A DNA stretch of 64,000 nt from positions 1,178,001 to 1,242,000 of the forward strand of contig JAPDRO010000002.1 of assembly GCA_030247885.1 (NCBI GenBank), read 5' to 3'. The position numbers and the translations under genes are program-made. This document shows positions 57,453 to 64,000 of this stretch, one piece after another (position 1 is the first letter of the stretch; each line of letters starts with the position of its first letter). This stretch comes from Taxawa tesnikishii (nom. ined.) (lineage: Eukaryota > Ascomycota > Dothideomycetes > Dothideales). Below the pieces are notes generated by a model. The model saw only the letters and a program-made list of their open reading frames with translations, made no database searches and had not been told where the DNA came from.

Positions 57453-59568
57453 TTAGTTGGCGTGACGTTGTTCCTTAGTGCGGTCTGGAAGCTCGCTCTT
57501 GCTCTGCTTGTCCGGCGTCGTCCAGTCTGACTGTGCCACAGGAGTGATGGAGGCTTGCTCTTCGGCGCCGCGCTCTTCCTTCGCTTTCTCGCCATCTGCC
57601 TTTTCGTCGTGCACGCCATTGATCTCGACGTCTTGTGCCCCATCGACCGCAGACTTGAGCTCCTCTGGAACTGTTATGTGCTTGTCAAGGTCTGGGACCT
57701 CGAGGCCTTCAAAGAGCGGGAAGATGCCGCGCTCACGGCGGAAGTCATTGTGCACTGTTGCTTCGTCAGCAGCTTGCTCTCGAGGGTAGTTGCTAGAGAT
57801 GGAAAGGGCAGCACTTACCAATATTGACCAAGTACCAGTTCTTCATGATGTCATCGATCAGCCAGTGACTGGGGCTGCTGGGATCGTAGCAGCTGCACCA
57901 GTCGCCGCCCAGACGATAGAACTCGTCCTTCCATGCGAGGAAACTGACTGTCTCGACGATCGTAGGCTGTACAATCTCTTTCCCAGGAAAGACACCCCAA
58001 GTGACGGCGTTTGGACCGCCTTCGTCAGGGCTGTTTGTCTTGAGATCACCTTCCTGGTTGACGGCGAAGTAGGTGATGTCTTCATCACGTTCGATGCGCG
58101 TGATTAGCTCCGCAATCAGCTCTGGAGACACGAGCACTTCGAGGTACGCCTTTTGATAGACATAACCCCGCGCGGGCCCCAACCGTAAACAGGGTGGTTG
58201 GACTTTGCTCCATCAACGGGGGCTGCGAGTTGATCGTGAGCAGACCTCGCTTGTTCAGGCTGACGAGATCATCGCGTAGGACGTTAGCCTCGGAGGTAAT
58301 GGGACTCTCGCTCCATGGCAGCGATTCGACCTTTCCTTGCATGTAGTTTGCAAACAGCTCGGCAACATCACGCAGACTCTTTGGTTCACCCCAGAGCTTG
58401 CGGTTCTGCTCGTTGGTCCCTTTCAACCCAATACCATATGCGTCGAGCTCGCCGTAGGCGGGAGACCGACTGTCTCCCCAACGACCGTTGGGAAACTCGT
58501 CCCAGTCTTGTGTGCGTGCAACGTAAGAGCGGTTGCGGTTCCGCCAGAAAATGGGCCGGACGTTCTCCTCGCGCCGGTTGAGTCCGAGAGACTGCCGCCA
58601 TGGGAGAGGCTTGGTCAGTGGAGACTCTGCACATGGGGTCAAGTTGAGCTCTTCGAGAACCATACGGGTTGCCTGTGCAAGATTCATGGTGTAGCTGGGG
58701 GATGTTAGTCGTTACAATCTCCTAGAAAGCATGGATGAACTCACAAGTGCAGATGATAGATGCCGGCGTCGAGCAGCTTCTGGCACATCTGGGCGACCAA
58801 ATCCTTGCCGACCTCACGTACAGCAGCATCGTCATTCTTAACCGGTTCCAGCGCTTTATGCCACTCCGGCGGTACATTGCATTTTGTCCAGTTGGCGCGC
58901 CTTAAGAACGCTGCATGGGTGTGAATAGGCATGATGCCGGGAACGATTGGGATATTGATGCCAGCGTCCCTGCATTTCTTGACCCAGTCAATGAAAATGT
59001 CTGCATCGTAGAACATCTGTGTGACGACGAAAGTGCCTCCGGCATCCACTTTTTCCTTCAGGTGCTGAACTAGCAATTCCGGGTCGTCCTGGTCGTCGCA
59101 GCCTTCAGGGTACCCAGCAACACCAATGTCAAAATGATCGCCGTAAGTGTCCTTGATGTACTTGACGAGGTCCTTTGCGTAGCGGAACCCGCCTCTTGTG
59201 GCCTCCCACTTCTCTTTCTCTCTAGGCGGGTCACCTCTCAGCGCTAGAATGTTCGTGCAACCAGCATTGTAGGCCTCTTTCAGGGCGTCATCGATCTTGC
59301 TCTTGGGCATGTCGGTGCAGGTAAGGTGCATGCATGTTTCCAAACCGTATACAGATTGTGCGACCTTGACCATTTCGCACGTAAGATGAGACAGGCGTCC
59401 ACCAGCACCCCAGGTAACGTCAATGAAGGCGGGTCCGAAGCCATGCATGCGGTCCATGCGATCGTACAGGTTCTGAACACCCTGAGCGGTCTTTGGAGGG
59501 AAGAATTCAAACGAGTAGGTCGGTTTCTTCTCCTGCGCCGCTTGGGCGAGCTTCGCGGAGATGTGCAT
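57453..59568 (-). CDS. Methylenetetrahydrofolate reductase (MTHFR)
   Basis: MTHFR reduces 5,10-methylene-THF to 5-methyl-THF for methionine synthesis. Exons 59568-58744, 58694-57819 and 57754-57453 give about 667 residues. The N-terminal FAD barrel has the start MHISAKLAQ...SFEFFPPKT, then GLETCMHLTCTDMP, NILALRGDPP, DAGGTFVVTQMFYD and PGIMPI. The C-terminal regulatory part has WDEFPNGRWGDSRSPAYGEL, VYGWGPRGGYVYQKAYLE and FAVNQEGDLKTNSPDEGGPN. A long acidic tail ends at 57453. Two one-base losses cluster beside VYGWGP: at 58198-58199 and in the C run 58166-58169 (+ strand). The intron at 58743-58695 has a CTAAC branch point. Fungi usually carry two copies (Met12 and Met13 types); I cannot tell which this is. 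Confidence 0.93.
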
Positions 59569-60323
59569 GGTGAAGAGCGGTCAATCCGGTGAAAGGTGGG
59601 ATGGGAAGTGTGCAGTCTATCACCGCTCAGTCAGTGTATGGAACGATGCAAACGTACACATAAGACACGAAAATGCTTTCGCAGTGTGTGAATTCGTGGG
59701 TAGACCAATGCTTGCCCTCAACCCCAACACGTAGAAGCCCACATACCTAGCTTGTGATTGTGTTGCGGCTTGTTCTTGTACAGATCCTCCGCCCAGGCCT
59801 GTTTGCCTGCCCTTGGTCCTTGCTCGATTATCCGAGATATCTCTTGCGCGCCCAACGATCCGCCAAATCACGCTGCATGAAGAATCGAAGTTAAGGTTTC
59901 GAGGTGGTGGCAGAAATTTGGCCGAGAGCTTGCAGGCTAGAGCTGCATTTGCATTTTCAATGACGCTCAGCGTTGGCCCAACCCCAACTCCTCACCTCCT
60001 CCCTTCTCTCTTCTCCTGCCCCTCCGCACCGTCCCTTTGATTGTCAAAGCTTTTCTCCGTAAGTTGGTCGATCGAACATCTCATCTTGCAAGGAAAACAT
60101 GGACACGGCACGCAGGCAGGCACGACTTGGATACCTGTAGATATCCGGAGCCTGGTTGTTGACCTCGGAGTTGCCCAATCAGGTAATGCGAAGCTAGAGC
60201 TACCCCTCTATATTCTTTCCGTCTACGTGTTTGTCTCCTTCCTGTTTGATCTTCTCTCCATCACCTTCTCTTCTTGCATCCCACAGAGCTGTATCCAAGA
60301 GAACACTCCCGTCTCACTTCGCA
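59569..60323. promoter_or_regulatory. Shared upstream region of MTHFR and TIM-like genes
   Basis: This is a divergent region of about 0.75 kb, CT-rich towards 60000-60050 as in many fungal promoters. Just before the + strand start the DNA is open in frame (from 60231), but the ATG at 60324 is preferred. Confidence 0.45.
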
Positions 60324-61090
60324 ATGGCCACTCCATCGCGACCCCGCCGCATCGTCGGCACCTCGCTCAAAATGTACTTCGACTTACCCAGCACACTCTC
60401 CTACATCGAATCAGTCGCTTCCCTCTCCAACGCCGCCGCCTCCGCCAATGTCGACCTCTTCGTCATTCCCGACTTCATCTCCCTCCTCCCTGCCAAGGAC
60501 GCCTTAGCCAACACACCCGTGATACTCGGCGCCCAAGACGCCTTCTGGGAAGACAAAGGCGCATACACAGGCGAAGTGTCACCGCGCAACCTCGCGCAAG
60601 CCGGCGTACGAATCGTGGAGATTGGACACGCGGAGCGGCGACGCATCTTCCACGAGACGGATGCGGAAGTTGGGCGGAAGACGGCCGCGGCGGTCAGGAA
60701 CGGGCTTGTGCCGTTGGTGTGCGTAGGCGAGAAGACGCATGGACAGATTGCGAGTCAGGCGGTGGGCATGGCGATCGAGGAGTGCAGGCCACAGATCAAA
60801 GCTGTGCTGAGTGCGATTCCAGACGATGCGGAGGTCATATTGGCTTATGAGCCAGTGTGGGCGATTGGCGCGAGTGAGCCCGCGGGTGCGGACCATGTCG
60901 TTGCGGTTACAAAGGAGTTGAGAAGAATGACGGAGGGGAGGAAGGGTACGGTCAGGATACTGTATGGGGAAGCGCCGGACCGGGTACGTTTGAAAAGTTG
61001 AAAGAGGGCGTAGATGGACTGTTCCTGGGGCGTTTTGCGCATGATGTCAAGAATCTGGAGCAGGTTATCAGAGAAATGAGCGAATCATGA
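60324..61090 (+). CDS. Triosephosphate isomerase family protein, divergent paralogue
   Basis: This is a TIM-barrel sugar-phosphate isomerase of about 255 residues, in one exon. It has the catalytic trio of the family: Lys in GTSLKMYF, His in VEIGHAERRR and Glu in LAYEPVWAIG. The phosphate-binding loop is LYGGSAGPGTFEKL, and it ends GLFLGRFAHDVKNLEQV. One G appears to be missing from the run at 60966-60969, which splits that loop. Differences from the glycolytic enzyme are clear: the lysine motif is GTSLKMY rather than GGNWKMN, and GHAERR replaces GHSERR. These changes fit the fungal and bacterial TIM-like group that includes four-carbon (erythrulose phosphate) isomerases. I therefore treat it as a paralogue with an unproven substrate. 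Confidence 0.88.
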
Positions 61091-61555
61091 TAGGAACCCC
61101 ATGTGAATGTAACAGAACAGCTGTCTTGAGCTAAGTTCAGAAATGACGTGACAGCGACAAGGACATCATGCAGCCTAATAATGTTTTCAGCATTAGTTTT
61201 GACAATTTAGAAGGTACCTCGGGCAGATAGCAGACTTGCGACAAGAAAAGCAGCAACAATAACCCGAAAGTGTTCATCCTTCTGCGTGTTTAGTATTAAG
61301 AGCAGACAACAGTCCCCGAGGCTTCTTCTTGAAGTTATTCCACCGAAAGACTAGTTGATGGAGTCAAGTAGAATTGGTCAATGGATTTCGTTGACCAGTT
61401 TGTCAGTCTGCTAAGCAGTCATTGTTTAGAACCTATCGAGCCTTTCCCGAGAGCAAGTACAGAACTTCCCTTTTCGCCAGATCCCAGCATCAGGAATATC
61501 TTACACCAAGAACTTTGGGTCTGGCATCCTCGCACAGTCGTAGCCGTCATGGGAA

Positions 61556-61945
61556 CTATACCGTCAACGGCACGCGTGATTCAGTATCCGCACCCTCTGC
61601 GATACGCCATAAGGAATACCCGCGTGCTCTGATGAGGGAGCCGAGCCGTTGCGGTAGCAGGTCGTCGGTGTGACGTGCGGCATCGATCACTCTACGGAGA
61701 CTCTCCGGAGTACTCTGTTGTCTATTCGTTGTACTCAGTAGCTGGCGTGTCGCCAGGAGGACTCGGACTCTTGATCCAGACTCGCCGGTTCCTGTTCTTC
61801 TTAATGATTTCTGGAACAGGTGAGCCATAACTCGCTCCGTTGTCCTCCGTGGGACCGTTCTGCGCAGGCTCCGGCTGTCCAGAAACTCCTCCGGATTCCA
61901 GTTCTCGTCATCAGCGTTGTTGATGCCAGTCGGAATCTGGTCCAT
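61556..61945 (-). CDS. Possible small orphan protein (weak)
   Basis: An open frame of 129 residues starts MDQIPTGINNADDENWNPEE and is then Arg/Thr/Ser-rich (SRSLRRTVPRRTTERVM). It has no signal peptide, membrane span or recognisable domain. A TA-rich tract lies about 320 bases upstream. It may be a chance frame. Confidence 0.25.
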   Translation of the reverse strand: MDQIPTGINNADDENWNPEEFLDSRSLRRTVPRRTTERVMAHLFQKSLRRTGTGESGSRVRVLLATRQLLSTTNRQQSTPESLRRVIDAARHTDDLLPQRLGSLIRARGYSLWRIAEGADTESRVPLTV

Positions 61946-62268
61946 GTCTGTCTTTCCGAAATACAGTTCTGTCTCAGAACTGACAACGTCTGAGGTTGGC
62001 AACGCTCTGTTGTTGTGTTGTTCTTGATCTGTCGTCTTGCGTTTTCGTGGTTGGTCCGATATGAGAAAGAAGTAAGAGGATGCTTGAACTTATGTTGTAA
62101 GTAGCGGCTCCTGAGCGGTGACTCTTGAGCGGTGGGTTTGTGGATGATGATGTGCGTGGTGGTTTGGTTACTCTTGTACTGAAAGGCCAAGAAAGGTTTA
62201 CCTGACCGAGTGTTGCCTAAAAAATACGCTTTCTGCTGCGGCTTACGGAACCTTTGACTTACGGTGCA

Positions 62269-62282
62269 TATATATATATATA
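62269..62282. repeat. Short (TA)n tract
   Basis: About seven TA units within the intergenic region. It could serve as a TATA-like element for a minus-strand transcript. Confidence 0.7.
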
Positions 62283-63024
62283 CCTGATATCTCAGGGATT
62301 TTCCTAAGCGCGGTTGCTGCATTTATGCAATAGTCGTTTCTTGGAAGCCGCAAAGCCAAAAAGTGAGGACGAAACGACAGAAAGGCCGCAGACCGAACGC
62401 TAAAGTATCATGTCGTGTAAGGCTTGTTTGAGGGACAAGACAACCACGGAAAAGAATGATGTAGAGTTTGCAATAAACCATTGCTCTAGAAAAGACTATG
62501 CGTAGGGCAACATAACTGACCCATGGTAGTTGTTTGAGCATACGATCCTCTATTCTCCACTCACATGGTCGCGCTCATCCATGTCCCTACACTAAGGAAA
62601 GTTTACAATTTCGTATTGCTGGCATCGAAGTGAAATCCTAGCGAGTTCTTGGGCGGATTGCCTGAGTACACGAGTGTGTAGCAGTAAGTTTGACGCAACG
62701 TGTTCGTGTTGGCGTTCTGTAACTCGTCAAGTCTTGAAATAATGTGGAGATGAGCACAAATTGGCTTCATGTTATCTAGGTCGGTGGAAGATCTGCTCGA
62801 GTTCACTGACTTGAGGCGTCGCTCCTGACCAGCCGCAGTGACAATGAGTGACATTGTAAAGGTGAGCTGGGACGTGGAAGTGGAGCGCCCAGAAGACGCG
62901 ACGCATCTTTGCGGGGAAACCGCGCGCCGCAACGCGTCCCGCTCGGAACTGCCTTTCTCCCTTCTACATGTCCTCGCGAATACAACTCCCCACCCCAGTC
63001 AGTTGCGCTTCCACATATCCGGTC

Positions 63025-63659
63025 ATGGCTAGGGTCAGTAGCCAAAAGAAGGGTGCCCAGAAGAAGGGTATCCAGACGAACGGAGCCCAGAAGAAGCGCG
63101 GTCGAGGCAGGCCTCCAAAGACCGCTGCTCAGAAGACTAGGGAAGCTCCCAAGAAGGCAGCCGAGGAGAAGACATACGAGATTGAGTATCTCATGGGACA
63201 CCGCTTCGAGAAGGTACGCGCTCTATTGTTCAATGCAAACGCGTTCGGGAATGCTGACAAGTGCAGGAGGAGATTCTCTTTATCGTGAAATGGCGTCGTC
63301 ACGCAGTACCCACAGAAGAACCAATTGCAAGCTTGTATTTCCACCTGCCTACGCGTGAGAGGCAACAACACAGACTGACCGAAAACAGCGCCGGCACATC
63401 TGCTGAGGGTCTTCTCCGCCAATACTGTCAACATGCTGACGAAATGGCTCAAGCTGGATCTCTATTATCTTCCATCAGCTCTGTTCTGGGTACTGATGCT
63501 TCTACTACACACGTCGAGAACGGTATCGCCGACAAGGAGGTGATCGGAGAAGATACAGAACACGGAGCTGTCGAAGGAGCAATAGCCGCCAACGATGCCA
63601 CGTACGAGCATCAAGACACAGACATACCGGACGCGGACGATCCAGGTAGTCCTGTCTGA
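63025..63659 (+). CDS. Chromodomain-like protein with AT-hook
   Basis: This is a small probable chromatin protein. Exons 63025-63213 and 63267-63659 give about 193 residues. The N-terminus is Lys-rich with repeated QKKGxQ units (QKKGAQKKGIQTNGAQKK), followed by the AT-hook-like RGRGRPPK. A chromodomain start spans the intron: KTYEIEYLMGHRFEK, then EEILFIVKWRRHAVPTEEP. A canonical chromodomain would continue with WEP and a C-terminal helix; here the match fades. A further in-frame intron (54 bases, GTATTT near 63336 to AACAG near 63389, with a GACTGAC branch point) is possible and would remove the oddest part. The rest is acidic and Ser/Ala-rich. An upstream in-frame ATG at 62968 also exists. 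Confidence 0.7.
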
Positions 63660-63777
63660 TGTACCATCGTTAAATTCTCGGCTTTTCGACAACTATCAGA
63701 GGAAAATACGACTATACGTCTGGAAGGTCGACTTGCATGTATTGCTAAATATTTATCAAGGGCCAGGCGCCTGAGAT

Positions 63778-63971
63778 CTAATCAGCAGGCTCGAGGTGTT
63801 TGCTGGCGTTGACGGCTTCGAAAGGACGCAGTTCAGGGAACAGGGCGGACGGGTATACCTGGGTCCATATGGTGCTAGACTTGCTGTTGCATATACTCAA
63901 GCACTCCAATGCGAAAACGCATTGGCGGATGACATAAGTGGTGGTGCCGGGGAAATTGAAGTGTAGGATAC
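63778..63971 (-). CDS. Last exon of an unidentified gene (rest outside window)
   Basis: On the minus strand an exon opens after an acceptor (GATATAG, 63972 side) and runs to a stop at 63778. It encodes LHFNFPGTTTYVIRQCVFA, LECLSICNSKSSTIWTQVYP and SALFPELRPFEAVNASKHLE. Codon use and balance look like real coding sequence rather than a chance frame. I do not recognise the family. The upstream exons lie at or beyond the right edge. Confidence 0.6.
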
Positions 63972-64000
63972 CTATATCAGTACCGCGGACTAACGAACAA

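Larger units (their letters stand above)
61091..63024. other. Long intergenic stretch with one weak frame
   Basis: This is about 1.9 kb. It holds the weak frame at 61556-61945 and the (TA)n tract at 62269-62282. The rest shows only chance frames. Confidence 0.45.

Noticed and set aside
439-60969. Reading the frame-shifted genes as pseudogenes
   Set aside because: Conserved sequence runs on directly across each shift, the losses all fall in one direction and context, and there are no other disabling changes.
1-64000. Transposons, LTR or virus-like elements, CRISPR arrays
   Set aside because: I saw no terminal repeats, transposase, reverse transcriptase or capsid-like frames, and no regularly spaced repeats.

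Overview
The window is nuclear DNA from a filamentous ascomycete (Pezizomycotina; Dothideomycetes is my best guess, not proven). The evidence is short introns (about 46 to 105 bases) with GT...AG ends and CTAAC/CTGAC-type branch points, a Zn2Cys6 regulator with a fungal-specific domain, a fungal HAK-type potassium transporter, an Sfh1-type SNF5 protein with a GATA-like finger, and an NRPS-like reductase. I see no bacterial-style operons, CRISPR array, rRNA, convincing tRNA, or recognisable transposon or virus-derived element.

Layout, left to right: end of an MFS transporter (1-749, +); SFH1 (1145-3616, -); CPD1 cyclic phosphodiesterase (4545-5386, +); histone chaperone HIR1 (5933-9427, -); a peroxisome-tagged alpha/beta hydrolase (10358-11906, +); a kinase-like protein (12303-14167, -); HAK-type potassium transporter (14855-17658, -); membrane-anchored glutaredoxin (18908-19947, +); ribosomal protein RPL9 (20632-21409, +); Zn2Cys6 regulator (22904-25775, +); CMD/AhpD-like protein (27469-28350, -); APA2 (28490-29825, -); acid sphingomyelinase-like phosphodiesterase (30234-32415, +); a small unknown protein with a probable GC-AG intron (32649-33064, -); HUS1 (33471-34864, -); LAT-type amino acid permease (35136-36996, -); GPI-type surface protein (37899-38312, +); MTQ1/HemK methyltransferase (38450-39679, -); A-T-R NRPS-like reductase (40731-43902, +); DUF2985-like membrane protein (45143-46850, -); SEN15 (47343-47968, +); secreted Cys-rich protein (49967-50460, -); iron alcohol dehydrogenase (52065-53438, +); Lys/Arg- and acid-rich nuclear-type protein (54826-56713, -); methylenetetrahydrofolate reductase (57453-59568, -); TIM-family isomerase (60324-61090, +); chromo/AT-hook protein (63025-63659, +); and the last exon of an unknown gene (63778-63971, -).

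Most of these are unrelated housekeeping or nutritional genes, often in divergent pairs sharing a 0.4 to 1.2 kb upstream region. Three act in chromatin or genome maintenance (SFH1, HIR1, HUS1), with a possible fourth (chromo/AT-hook). The only obvious specialised-metabolism enzymes are the stand-alone A-T-R reductase and the hydrolase; they are 29 kb apart and do not form a cluster.

The strongest unexpected signal is technical or evolutionary. Thirteen otherwise intact conserved genes carry about 21 apparent one-base losses, nearly all inside short runs of a single base. The uniform direction and context point to under-called homopolymers in the assembly rather than to 13 pseudogenes, so the broken frames should be treated as probably intact until reads are checked.
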